Below are positions 21,520 through 32,912 of a stretch of DNA of 64,000 bases, one piece after another. Source of the DNA: Amphiura filiformis. Lineage: Eukaryota; Echinodermata; Ophiuroidea; Amphilepidida; Amphiuridae. The stretch is from the NCBI RefSeq assembly GCF_039555335.1, contig NC_092647.1:11002313-11066312 (forward strand). The letters run 5' to 3'. The position numbers and the translations under genes were made by a program. Within the stretch, counting starts at the first letter, position 1; every line of letters begins with the position of its first letter. Below the pieces are notes generated by a model that was not told where the DNA came from, did not search any database, and worked only from the letters and a program-made list of their open reading frames with translations.

Positions 21520-22291
21520 TCGTGGCTTAGTATGTGATGAGTGTGGATCGTGGGTACACATCAAATGTGGTGATGTCATTACCAACGTACGAACTGTTCC
21601 TGCTCCTAGAAATCTTTACTAGGATCTGTCCGAAATGTGCACTTCAAAACTTCATCGATAGTTTCTTCAATGAAAGTAATATGGTAGACGAGAACCCGCA
21701 TGACTCCATTTCTGAGTTGGACTGCAGCGCCAAAGGTACAGTCAAGATATAGACCAAGAAATGGGACATCATCAAGTAATGACAGAAACAAAGATTGGAG
21801 AAAAACGCACAACACAACACTAAAGGCAAAAAAACTGAATAAAGGGAAATTAAAGTGTATAGCAATAAACGTCCAGGGTTTCAAGGGAAAAGAATGTCCA
21901 AGATACCTTACCACTATAGTGGATAATGAACAACCTGGTATCATCATGGGGCAAGAATCAAAACCTGGTGGTACTTAAACAAAGTTTTCCCTGTGGGCTT
22001 TCTGGTGAAAAGATTGGACCGAACCAGGAACGGCGGTGGTACTTTCATTGCCTACGCGACAACCTGGTAGTATAAAGTGAAGTAAAAAGACATTGGAAAA
22101 AACTGCGATTCAATGGTTCTCAAAGTTGAAGTATGGAAATCATCACCTATCTACATTGCTTCATTCTACAGACCAACAGACAAAGATCCAACACCTCTTG
22201 TATCATTGCAAGCTGCGTTGGAGAAATTATTCAATCATAAGAGTACTACGAAGCTGATACCCTGTGGAGATTTTAATGTACCTGATATATG
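21520..22291 (+). pseudogene. CR1-like LINE, 5' part (PHD finger and endonuclease)
   Basis: Frame-broken LINE coding sequence. Near 21530-21650 a PHD-type zinc finger is visible (CDECGSWVHIKCGDV, later CPKCA in another frame). From about 21840 comes an APE-type endonuclease domain: AINVQGFKGK, then IIMGQES (QE motif), YIASFYRPT, and CGDFNVPDI near 22270. PHD plus APE endonuclease followed by this RT type fits CR1-group non-LTR retrotransposons. Several stops and shifts show it is dead. It continues at 23532 after an insertion. Confidence 0.75.
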
Positions 22292-23524
22292 AGGTACCTG
22301 ATATATAACTACCGTACAATCAGCCTCATCAGCCACCCCAGCAAAATAATGTTATATTAAGCCTCATCTTCATCAGACTGAAACCTCTGGTGGAGAACAT
22401 CATCGCTGAAGAACAGACAGGCTTGCTTCTGAGCAGGAAGGAGTACCACAGAACAGATATTCAACCTTAGAATACTGTGTGAAAATATCTCCAACACCAG
22501 CAGGACATATACCATGTCGTCATTAACGTACAACATCAACCCAACACTAGTGCGTACCATCGAACAGTGTACTATTGGACTTTAATGCCATGAGTGCAAT
22601 GCTGGCAAATGGGAGCGTAGGCGAATGGTTTCGAACAACAGTGGGGTTAGACAAGGATGCCTGCTATCACCAATGCTATTCAACTTATTCCTTGAAAGAA
22701 TTATGGCTGATGCGCTATAGAACCATGAGGGAACGGTTGGCATTGGAGGCAGAGCAGTATCCAATCTTTGCTTCGCTGATGATATAGATGGCTTAGCTGG
22801 CAGTGAGCAAGAACTAAAGTCCCTGATTACTAAACCCCATCAAGCATCACAGAGATATGGAATGGAAATAAGTGCCGAAAAGACCAAGCTGATGACCAAC
22901 AATCCAACAGGAATCAGTGGAAATAAGTGAACAAAGGTTAGGCACTGTAACCAGATTCAAATATCTTGGTGTGATTATACCAGAGGAAGGGTCAAAACCT
23001 GAAGTGCTTTCCAGGATCGCACAAGCAACAAGTGCCATGGCTAAAGTAAAACCATTATGGAATGATAAGAACATATCACTGGGATCAAAAATCAAACTAA
23101 TGCGCACCCTCATCATATCCATCTTCCTGTATGCTTGTGAATCGTAGACACTAACAAAGGAGAATACAAGCACTGGAATTGAGGTGTTTCCGTAAGATTC
23201 TCAACATCTCATATAAAGACCACGTGACCAACGAGGAGGTGCGGACCAGGGTGAAGCAAGCTATTAGTCCCTATGACGACCTACTAACAACAGTCGGTCA
23301 ACGTAAACTACGTTGGTACGGCCACATTTCTCCCTCCTCTTGTTTAGCTAAGACAATCCTGTAGGGTACAGTGAATGAGAAGACAACTTAAGAGAATGGA
23401 CTGGCCTGAAGTTTGCAACCTCACAGAGGGCAGTGAAATGCAGAAACAGATGGAGAGAGATTGTCAAGATGTCATCAGTGGTGCCCCGACGACCATGCCG
23501 GTTAAGGTTGCAGTAAGTAAGTAA
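22292..23524 (+). pseudogene. Second LINE inserted in the first (RT and 3' end)
   Basis: RT fragments of a different non-LTR clade: YRTISLISHPSK, GRSTTEQIFNLRIL, GVRQGCLLSPMLFNLFLE, a FADDIDGLAG-type catalytic box (frame broken), FKYLGVIIPEEGS, ISYKDHVTNEEVR. It ends in a TAAG microsatellite (taagtaagtaag) near 23514-23524. The repeat gatatat flanks it (22285-22291 and 23525-23531), as expected for a target-site duplication. It is 5'-truncated and full of stops. Clade assignment is open. Confidence 0.75.
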
Positions 23525-23531
23525 GATATAT

Positions 23532-23872
23532 CATGGCTAACCTACACTATGGCTTCCTGTAAATGAGGCTATACTTGACCTGGTAGAAATATTTTACTTG
23601 GAACAACTGCATGAGTCAACTAGACTAGACAATAATTCTCACCACAACCTGATAGTGTTGGCAATCGATAAAGTAGTCCCAGGCATGAGTGACCACGAAG
23701 CGGTGACAGCTGAATGTGACACAAGTATTAAAAACAAGAAAAACTAAGGACAGCTGTAATTCTATCAACGAGGCAAATAAAGATGAGATAAAAGAAGAGC
23801 TGAAACAATTTTCTGAGGACTTCATGACATCGCATGAGAATAGAAATTGGGAGCTGTTCAAGGATTCTTTAA
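23532..23872 (+). pseudogene. CR1-like LINE, endonuclease-RT linker
   Basis: Resumes the first LINE after the nested insertion: SWLTYTMASCK, DLVEIFYLEQLHE, AIDKVVPGMSDHEAV (C-terminal endonuclease SDH box), then EANKDEIKEELKQFSEDF and NWELFKDSL. It is interrupted at a TTAA by the next MITE. At least two frame breaks are present. Confidence 0.75.
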
Positions 23873-24941
23873 CTCTAGAACTACTGAGCCATATTTTGTA
23901 ACACGGACTACGAAGGGGGGGGGGGGTTGTTGCACCCCTCCCAATTTTTTACCGAACGTTCTCCTCAATATAAAAGGAAATGGCTATTTCAACCTAACTA
24001 ACAAGATAAAAGTCAGTAGCTGTAGGAATAATTTTGAAAATCATTGACTTTACTGTAGAAACCAATGGTGGACCACACCCCGCCCCTATGGTAATCCCCA
24101 GCAAACACAAAAACGTTTATAAAACGTTTTAAATAAGTTATATTTTGGCTTTTGGTTTAGGTAAAAACGTTTTAATAACATTAAAATGTCGGGTTATATA
24201 AAGGTCATGATAACGTTTTAAAACGTTTTGTATGAAAACACACTACAACAATATTTTGTAATGTTTTCAAAAAATGTTATTGTAAACTATTTTTGCAAAT
24301 ATTTTTGCCAAATATTGTGTCAATACTTAAATAACATTATGTTGAAATATTTGAACCCAGCAAACACAGAAATGTTCTTAAAATGTTTTTTTTCAAAACC
24401 TTTTAATAACATTTAAATGTCGGGTTATATAAAGGTCATGAAAACGTTTTTAAAACGTTATTGAAAATATTTTGGGCAAACATTTTTCGCAAAAATAACA
24501 TTCTGTTTAGAATGTTTTTTATCAAGTTTTCAAGAATGTTTTTGGAATGTTATTAAAACGTTTTTATACCATTTATATAACCCGACATTTAAACGTTTTC
24601 TGTATTAAAACATTTTCGTTTGGTGAGCAGTAGATTATCAAAAAATGTTTTTTAAGGTTATGGAAACGTTTTATACTCTTAATATGCCCTTTATATAACC
24701 CGACATTTAAATGTTTTCTGACAACCTTTTATAACCTTTTGCGAATGATGTCGAAAACGTTTTGTGTTTGCTGGGTCTTTGACGGCGGGTCCTACCCCCG
24801 GGTAAGGTGTTGATGTAAAAAATATATCACTTAAATGAGCGCAAAGGATGGATCTACGATTAGCTAAGATCGTTTGCGTTTTTTACGGCGGGTAAAAAAT
24901 CTTAGGGGATAGGTACACCCCCCCCCCTCGTAGTTCTACGG
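23873..24941. mobile_element. TTAA-flanked MITE inside the CR1-like LINE
   Basis: TTAA occurs on both sides (23869-23872 and 24942-24945). Removing the insertion would restore a continuous LINE frame, which is strong evidence for the exact boundaries. Ends share 'tagaactac' in inverted orientation, with poly-G/C tracts just inside. TTAA targeting fits piggyBac-like elements. It contains another MITE. Confidence 0.85.
24097..24775. mobile_element. Nested MITE with CCCAGCAAACAC ends
   Basis: Terminal inverted repeats cccagcaaacacaaaaacgtt and its complement near 24754-24775. The interior has sub-repeats around 'gtcgggttatataaaggtc' in both orientations and a second internal 'cccagcaaacaca' at 24357. 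It is non-coding; no clear duplication is seen. Confidence 0.8.
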
Positions 24942-24945
24942 TTAA

Positions 24946-26218
24946 AGGATGCCACGGGCAACCACATTCCCACTAAATTGATTTCTTGTAGATGGAATCT
25001 ACCATGAATGAACAAAGACATTAAGCGACTTATAAGAAAGAGACATAGAAGATATAATGCCTGGAAGAAGTGTAGAGACAAGGCACACCTTACAGAGTAT
25101 AACAAACTAAAGAAAGATGTGGAGAAAAGCATTCAACAAGCACACAACAAATATGTGGAAGGACTCTTTGAAGGAGAAGGTTGTGGAGTTATGTCAAATC
25201 CCTCAAGATTGATAAGATCGGCATTCCATCTTAAACATGTAAACATGAAAAATGATGTAACATATGTACTTGCCAGGAACATCAAAAAACATCTCGACCA
25301 AAACAACATTCTAAGCACATCTCAACATGGCTTTCGGAAAAGACACAATTGCGAAAGTTGATTAATACTGTTGAAGATCTAGCAAGGAGCCTTTACCAGC
25401 AAAAGCAGACAGACTGTCTCATATTAGACTTTTCGAAAGCTTTCCATTCGGTACCCCACCAACGTTTGCTCTACAAGATGGACTGGTAAGGCATCGGAGG
25501 TGAAACACGCACATGGATCGAAAACTGGTTGACCTCTAGAACACAGAGTGTGGTAATCGACGGTGAGAAATCTGAAGAAGGGGTCGTGATCTCCGGGGTC
25601 CCCCAAGGCACTATTCTAGGGCCTCTCTTATTCATCCTTTACATAAATGACATAGGAGAAGGAACGTCATCCACCATTCGCTTATTTGCTGACGACGCCT
25701 TGATATCACATCAAGAGCAGACACAGAAACCCTTCAGAAAGGCAAGTTGGTTCAATGGTCAACTAATTGACAGATGAGGTTCAACCCAGCAAAGTGTCCT
25801 CTTCTCCAGGTTACCAGAAAAAGAAACATCGTAAAGGCCTTCTTTGTGATGATGGGAACAGTGTTAGAAATAGCGGAACAACATCCATCCTTGGAGTTGG
25901 GCTACATTCAGGACTTGAATGGAAACAACGCATCAAGCAGGTGACCGGAAAAGCGCAACGGACCCTGAATTTCCTACAAAGAAACTTGTACCGATGTCCT
26001 CAGAGTGTGAAACAAGCGTACACCACTCTGGTTCGCCCAACACTGGAGTATGCGGTCACAGTATGGAGCCCGCACCACCAGAAGGTGATTGATAGCTTGG
26101 AAAGAGTTCAAAGAAGAGCCATAAGATTTGTCACAGGAAACTACCACGGGAGAACCAGCGTCACTGTTTTAAGGTTTGACATTGGTGTACCAACTCTGGA
26201 GTAGAGGCGAACAGTAGC
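24946..26218 (+). pseudogene. CR1-like LINE, reverse transcriptase part (first copy)
   Basis: Reads as CR1-group [56 protein letters not shown] (motif A), SGVPQGTILGPLLF (motif B), FADDALI (motif C), then the thumb/C-terminal LEYAVTVWSPHHQKV and RVQRRAIRFVTGNYHG. The frame is broken near 25355-25362, stopped by TAA at 25487-25489, and shifted again near 25750. The same lesions occur in all later copies of the array, so the LINE was dead before amplification. The 3' end is fused to a foldback-MITE fragment at about 26219. Confidence 0.85.
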
Positions 26219-26243
26219 TTTTGACACCTCATTTGTAGCAATT

Positions 26244-26887
26244 CGTCGGCTGTATTCCATAGTGGCGTATAGTGATTTTTGGTCATTTTTTTGAAAATGT
26301 GCACATATGTTTTTAATGATGTTCTCTTTCATTTTTCTAAGTCTCATCAGTCATAATTAGCTAATTAATTAGTAATTAATTAATTAAATGTGGCGTATAG
26401 TTACAAAGTGACATTTTCGTATTCCATAGTGGCGTATCGACCATACGCCACTTTTTATACACATTTTATAATTATGAAATATCGGCAAAAATGAAAAACA
26501 TCGTATGTCATAGTGGCGTACGCGTATCGGACCTATACGCCACTATGGAATACGAAAGACGAAAAGTAACGCCATAGGGATTACACGGCGACCGAGGTGA
26601 CGTACGGTTAACGTAAGGTTAGGGTATTGCGTTTTGTTCGTTTTCCATAGTGACGTATAGATTTATTGTCAGTTTGCCAGCAATAGTATGTATTTATTTC
26701 TTTTGAAAAATATATAACAATAAAAGCTATTTAGTTTACTACAGAAATTTCACATCATTTACAAAATATAATGAATGTCTGATTTACACAACTCGATTTT
26801 AAATTGGCATTTCTTCAAACCCGATTTTCTCGAAAAGTTGTTTATTCGCGGCGCCCCACTATACGCCACTATGGAATACGGACGACG
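26244..26887. mobile_element. MITE with 29-bp TIRs, present only in array unit A
   Basis: Ends read cgtcggctgtattccatagt... and, inverted, cgtcgtccgtattccatagt..., with 26 of 29 positions matching. It is flanked by AATT (26240-26243 and 26888-26891). Units B-D show the empty site 'gtagcaattgtctaaa'. The phrase 'catagtggcgta' recurs inside in both orientations, giving secondary hairpins. It is 644 bp and non-coding. Confidence 0.9.
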
Positions 26888-27450
26888 AATTGTCTAAATA
26901 TTGACGCCGCAGCGTACATTTAAATCAACGTAACCCAAGATTTGAAAGTTGCAGTAAATTCTATTGATATGTATTCAGTATAATGGACAAATCTGCTCGG
27001 CTCTTATGGGAATGTTCGTTTTGTTTCATGCATTTGGGGGTCAATCACTCAAAATATCGGGAAAATCAATATCAATTATCATATTGTGGGATAGGCTTTT
27101 ACGACGGGAATTCATAACAATTAGTGGGTTTTTAGCGGGTTCGCCGTCGGACAAGGGGCGGTCTACCGTTGTTATGGACAAAGATAAGTACCAAGAGAAA
27201 ATGAACAACTTTTTGTCTGAAGGCGATACTTATCAGGTCATGAAGAAAGATCCCACCCTATCTCTTGAACGCAAGATAGGTAAGGCCATCTCTGAGTTGA
27301 AGGAACAGAACAAGGTTGATAAGAAAAAGGCATCACATTTAACACCTAAGCACACTGTGTCTCCACGTATATATGGTCTACCGAAGATTCACAAAGAAAC
27401 CATGCCACTTAGACCTATTGTCAGCTCAATCAATTCACCATGTTACAATT

Positions 27451-29100
27451 ATGTGGAAGGACTCTTTGAAGGAGAAGGTTGTGGAGTTATGTCAAATCCC
27501 TCAAGATTGATAAGATCGGCATTCCATCTTAAACATGTAAACATGAAAAATGATGTAACATATGTACTTGCCAGGAACATCAAAAAACATCTCGACCAAA
27601 ACAACATTCTAAGCACATCTCAACATGGCTTTCGGAAAAGACACAATTGCGAAAGTTGATTAATACTGTTGAAGATCTAGCAAGGAGCCTTTACCAGCAA
27701 AAGCAGACAGACTGTCTCATATTAGACTTTTCGAAAGCTTTCCATTCGGTACCCCACCAACGTTTGCTCTACAAGATGGACTGGTAAGGCATCGGAGGTG
27801 AAACACGCACATGGATCAAAAACTGGTTGACCTCTAGAACACAGAGTGTGGTAATCGACGGTGAGAAATCTGAAGAAGTGGTCGTGATCTCCGGGGTCCC
27901 CCAAGGCACTATTCTAGGGCCTCTCTTATTTATCCTTTACATAAATGACATAGGAGAAGGAACGTCATCCACCATTCGCTTATTTGCTGACGACGCCTTG
28001 ATATCACATCAAGAGCAGACACAGAAACCCTTCAGAAAGGCAAGTTGGTTCAATGGTCAACTAATTGACAGATGAGATTCAACCCAGCAAAGTGTCCTCT
28101 TCTCCAGGTTACCAGAAAAAGAAACATCGTAAAGGCCTTCTTTGTGATGATGGGAACAGTGTTAGAAATAGCGGAACAACATCCATCCTTGGAGTTGGGC
28201 TACATTCAGGACTTGAATGGAAACAACGCATCAAGCAGGTGACCGGAAAAGCGCAACGGACCCTGAATTTCCTACAAAGAAACTTTTTACCGATGTCCTC
28301 AGAGTGTGAAACAAGCGTACACCACTCTGGTTCGCCCAACACTGGAGTATGCGGTCACAGTATGGAGCCCGCACCACCAGAAGGTGATTGATAGCTTGGA
28401 AGGAGTTCAAAGAAGAGCCATAAGATTTGTCACAGGAAACTACCACGGGAGAACCAGCGTTACTGTTTTAAGGTTTGACATTGGTGTACCAACTCTGGAG
28501 TAGAGGCGAACAGTAGCTTTTGACACCTCATTTGTAGCAATTGTCTAAATATTGACGCCGCAGCGTACATTTAAATCAACGTAACCCAAGATTTGAAAGT
28601 TGCAGTAAATTCTATTGATATGTATTCAGTATAATGGAAAAATCTGCTCGGCTCTTATGGGAATGTTCGTTTTGTTTCATGCATTTGGGGGTCAATCACT
28701 CAAAATATGGGGAAAATCAATATCAATTATCATATTGTGGGATAGGCTTTTACGACGGGAATTCATAACAATTAGTGGGTTTTTAGCGGGTTCGCCGTCG
28801 GACAAGGGGCGGTCTACCGTTGTTATGGACAAAGATAAGTACCAAGAGAAAATGAACAACTTATTGTCTGAAGGCGATACTTATCAGGTCATGAAGAAAG
28901 ATCCCACCTATCTCTTGAACGCAAGATAGGTAAGGCCATCTCTGAGTTGAAGGAACAGAACAAGGTTGATAAGAAAAAGGCATCACATTTAACACCTAAG
29001 CACACTGTGTCTCCACGTATATATGGTCTACCGAAGATTCACAAAGAAAACATGCCACTTAGACCTATTGTCAGCTCAATCAATTCACCATGTTACAATT
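27451..29100 (+). repeat. Array unit B
   Basis: Contains the CR1 RT fragment (27451-28516), MITE fragment (about 28517-28635) and PLE 5' part (about 28770-29100). Private changes: one extra T in 'aactttttaccg' near 28285, which shifts the RT C-terminal frame, and one missing C near 28908 ('cccacctatc'), which breaks the PLE frame. The two indels cancel in length. Confidence 0.9.
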
Positions 29101-30750
29101 ATGTGGAAGGACTCTTTGAAGGAGAAGGTTGTGGAGTTATGTCAAATCCCTCAAGATTGATAAGATCGGCATTCCATCTTAAACATGTAAACATGAAAAA
29201 TGATGTAACATATATACTTGCCAGGAACATCAAAAAACATCTCGACCAAAACAACATTCTAAGCACATCTCAACATGGCTTTCGGAAAAGACACAATTGC
29301 GAAAGTTGATTAATACTGTTGAAGATCTAGCAAGGAGCCTTTACCAGCAAAAGCAGACAGACTGTCTCATATTAGACTTTTCGAAAGCTTTCCATTCGGT
29401 ACCCCACCAACGTTTGCTCTACAAGATGGACTGGTAAGGCATCGGAGGTGAAACACGCACATGGATCAAAAACTGGTTGACCTCTAGAACACAGAGTGTG
29501 GTAATCGACGGTGAGAAATCTGAAGAAGTGGTCGTGATCTCCGGGGTCCCCCAAGGCACTATTCTAGGGCCTCTCTTATTTATCCTTTACATAAATGACA
29601 TAGGAGAAGGAACGTCATCCACCATTCGCTTATTTGCTGACGACGCCTTGATATCACATCAAGAGCAGACACAGAAACCCTTCAGAAAGGCAAGTTGGTT
29701 CAATGGTCAACTAATTGACAGATGAGATTCAACCCAGCAAAGTGTCCTCTTCTCCAGGTTACCAGAAAAAGAAACATCGTAAAGGCCTTCTTTGTGATGA
29801 TGGGAACAGTGGTAGAAATAGCGGAACAACATCCATCCTTGGAGTTGGGCTACATTCAGGACTTGAATGGAAACAACGCATCAAGCAGGTGACCGGAAAA
29901 GCGCAACGGACCCTGAATTTCCTACAAAGAAACTTGTACCGATGTCCTCAGAGTGTGAAACAAGCGTACACCACTCTGGTTCGCCCAACACTGGAGTATG
30001 CGGTCACAGTATGGAGCCCGCACCACCAGAAGGTGATTGATAGCTTGGAAAGAGTTCAAAGAAGAGCCATAAGATTTGTCACAGGAAACTACCACGGGAG
30101 AACCAGCGTCACTGTTTTAAGGTTTGACATTGGTGTACCAACTCTGGAGTAGAGGCGAACAGTAGCTTTTGACACCTCATTTGTAGCAATTGTCTAAATA
30201 TTGACGCCGCAGCGTACATTTAAATCAACGTAACCCAAGATTTGAAAGTTGCAGTAAATTCTATTGATATGTATTCAGTATAATGGAAAAATCTGCTCGG
30301 CTCTTATGGGAATGTTCGTTTTGTTTCATGCATTTGGGGGTCAATCACTCAAAATATGGGGAAAATCAATATCAATTATCATATTGTGGGATAGGCTTTT
30401 ACGACGGGAATTCATAACAATTAGTGGGTTTTTAGCGGGTTCGCCGTCGGACAAGGGGCGGTCTACCGTTGTTATGGACAAAGATAAGTACCAAGAGAAA
30501 ATGAACAACTTATTGTCTGAAGGCGATACTTATCAGGTCATGAAGAAAGATCCCACCCTATCTCTTGAACGCAAGATAGGTAAGGCCATCTCTGAGTTGA
30601 AGGAACAGAACAAGGTTGATAAGAAAAAGGCATCACATTTAACACCTAAGCACACTGTGTCTCCACGTATATATGGTCTACCGAAGATTCACAAAGAAAA
30701 CATGCCACTTAGACCTATTGTCAGCTCAATCAATTCACCATGTTACAATT
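29101..30750 (+). repeat. Array unit C
   Basis: Same layout as unit B without its two indels. The PLE part is open from about 30264 to the junction with the next CR1 fragment, giving a fused reading frame that is PLE in its first part and CR1 from [10 protein letters not shown] onward. Confidence 0.9.
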
Positions 30751-32400
30751 ATGTGGAAGGACTCTTTGAAGGAGAAGGTTGTGGAGTTATGTCAAATCCC
30801 TCAAGATTGATAAGATCGGCATTCCATCTTAAACATGTAAACATGAAAAATGATGTAACATATGTACTTGCCAGGAACATCAAAAAACATCTCGACCAAA
30901 ACAACATTCTAAGCACATCTCAACATGGCTTTCGGAAAAGACACAATTGCGAAAGTTGATTAATACTGTTGAAGATCTAGCAAGGAGCCTTTACCAGCAA
31001 AAGCAGACAGACTGTCTCATATTAGACTTTTCGAAAGCTTTCCATTCGGTACCCCACCAACGTTTGCTCTACAAGATGGACTGGTAAGGCATCGGAGGTG
31101 AAACACGCACATGGATCAAAAACTGGTTGACCTCTAGAACACAGAGTGTGGTAATCGACGGTGAGAAATCTGAAGAAGTGGTCGTGATCTCCGGGGTCCC
31201 CCAAGGCACTATTCTAGGGCCTCTCTTATTCATCCTTTACATAAATGACATAGGAGAAGGAACGTCATCCACCATTCGGTTATTTGCTGACGACGCCTTG
31301 ATATCACATCAAGAGCAGACACAGAAACCCTTCAGAAAGGCAAGTTGGTTCAATGGTCAACTAATTGACAGATGAGGTTCAACCCAGCAAAGTGTCCTCT
31401 TCTCCAGGTTACCAGAAAAAGAAACATCGTAAAGGCCTTCTTTGTGATGATGGGAACAGTGTTAGAAATAGCGGAACAACATCCATCCTTGGAGTTGGGC
31501 TACATTCAGGACTTGAATGGAAACAACGCATCAAGCAGGTGACCGGAAAAGCGCAACGGACCCTGAATTTCCTACAAAGAAACTTGTACCGATGTCCTCA
31601 GAGTGTGAAACAAGCGTACACCACTCTGGTTCGCCCAACACTGGAGTATGCGGTCACAGTATGGAGCCCGCACCACCAGAAGGTGATTGATAGCTTGGAA
31701 AGAGTTCAAAGAAGAGCCATAAGATTTGTCACAGGAAACTACCACGGGAGAACCAGCGTCACTGTTTTAAGGTCTGACATTGGTGTACCAACTCTGGAGT
31801 AGAGGCGAACAGTAGCTTTTGACACCTCATTTGTAGCAATTGTCTAAATATTGACGCCGCAGCGTACATTTAAATCAACGTAACCCAAGATTTGAAAGTT
31901 GCAGTAAATTCTATTGATATGTATTCAGTATAATGGAAAAATCTGCTCGGCTCTTATGGGAATGTTCGTTTTGTTTCATGCATTTGGGGGTCAATCACTC
32001 AAAATATCGGGAAAATCAATATCAATTATCATATTGTGGGATAGGCTTTTACGACGGGAATTCATAACAATTAGTGGGTTTTTAGCGGGTTCGCCGTCGG
32101 ACAAGGGGCGGTCTACCGTTGTTATGGACAAAGATAAGTACCAAGAGAAAATGAACAACTTATTGTCTGAAGGCGATACTTATCAGGTCATGAAGAAAGA
32201 TCCCACCCTATCTCTTGAACGCAAGATAGGTAAGGCCATCTCTGAGTTGAAGGAACAGAACAAGGTTGATAAGAAAAAGGCATCACATTTAACACCTAAG
32301 CACACTGTGTCTCCACGTATATATGGTCTACCGAAGATTCACAAAGAAAACATGCCACTTAGACCTATTGTCAGCTCAATCAATTCACCATGCTACAATT
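30751..32400 (+). repeat. Array unit D (joins the native PLE)
   Basis: Last copy of the CR1 and MITE fragments. From about 32071 its PLE part runs on without a junction into the rest of the PLE, which identifies it as the original PLE context. Confidence 0.9.
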
Positions 32401-32912
32401 TAGCGAAACACCTAGCGGATATATTGACACCCTTATCAGGAAACGGCACTTCCTACATCAAGAACTCGCAACATTTTGTTGAAAAGGCAGGGCAAATACC
32501 CATAGAACCAGGTGACTTATTGGTCAGTTTTGATGTGGTATCATTATTCACTAATGTACCAATTGATGATGCTAGTAAGATTATAGGAGATATCTTGCGT
32601 GATGACGATACACTTAAAAACAGAACACGCATGACAAGCGATGAGATCGTAGAACTTATGAAGTTATGCCTCACATCTACGTACTTCAAATGGCAAGGGA
32701 AATTCTATGAACAAAAAGAGGGTCAGGCAATGGGTTCACCTCTCTCCCCAGTAACATCGAATATCTTCATGGAACACTTTGAAACCAAAGCACTAGATAC
32801 GTATCCTTTGATACACATTCGTCGTCAGGCGACATGGCAAAGACGAACTGGTCAAATTCCTAAGTCATTTCAACAATCAACACAAGTGTATCCAGTTCAC
32901 AATGGAGATTGA
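32100..32912 (+). pseudogene. PLE reverse transcriptase, catalytic box lost
   Basis: PLE RT motifs in order: [44 protein letters not shown] (motif A aspartate present), YFKWQGKFYEQKEGQAMGSP (motif B), NIFMEHFETKAL. Just after, near 32815-32835, where YVDD should stand, the sequence is short and shifted: RT-like reading resumes in another frame with DTFVV-type sequence. The polymerase is therefore inactive. The region before PKIHKE ([19 protein letters not shown]) is the PLE N-terminal domain. Confidence 0.85.

Larger units (their letters stand above)
25153..32400 (+). repeat. Four-copy tandem array, 1,650-bp chimeric unit
   Basis: Unit order: CR1 RT fragment, then about 120 bp of the foldback MITE seen at 46104-46590 (for example 26219-26986 in unit A, counting its insertion), then about 130 bp unassigned, then the PLE 5' part ending in [14 protein letters not shown]. 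Units start at 25153, 27451, 29101 and 30751. The last three are exactly 1,650 bp apart; the first is 648 bp longer because of a MITE insertion. Copies differ by only a handful of bases, so the array is recent. The left edge continues into native CR1 and the right edge into native PLE, as expected for a head-to-tail duplication spanning a CR1-PLE junction. The repeated junction is 'tgttacaattatgtggaagg'. Confidence 0.95.
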
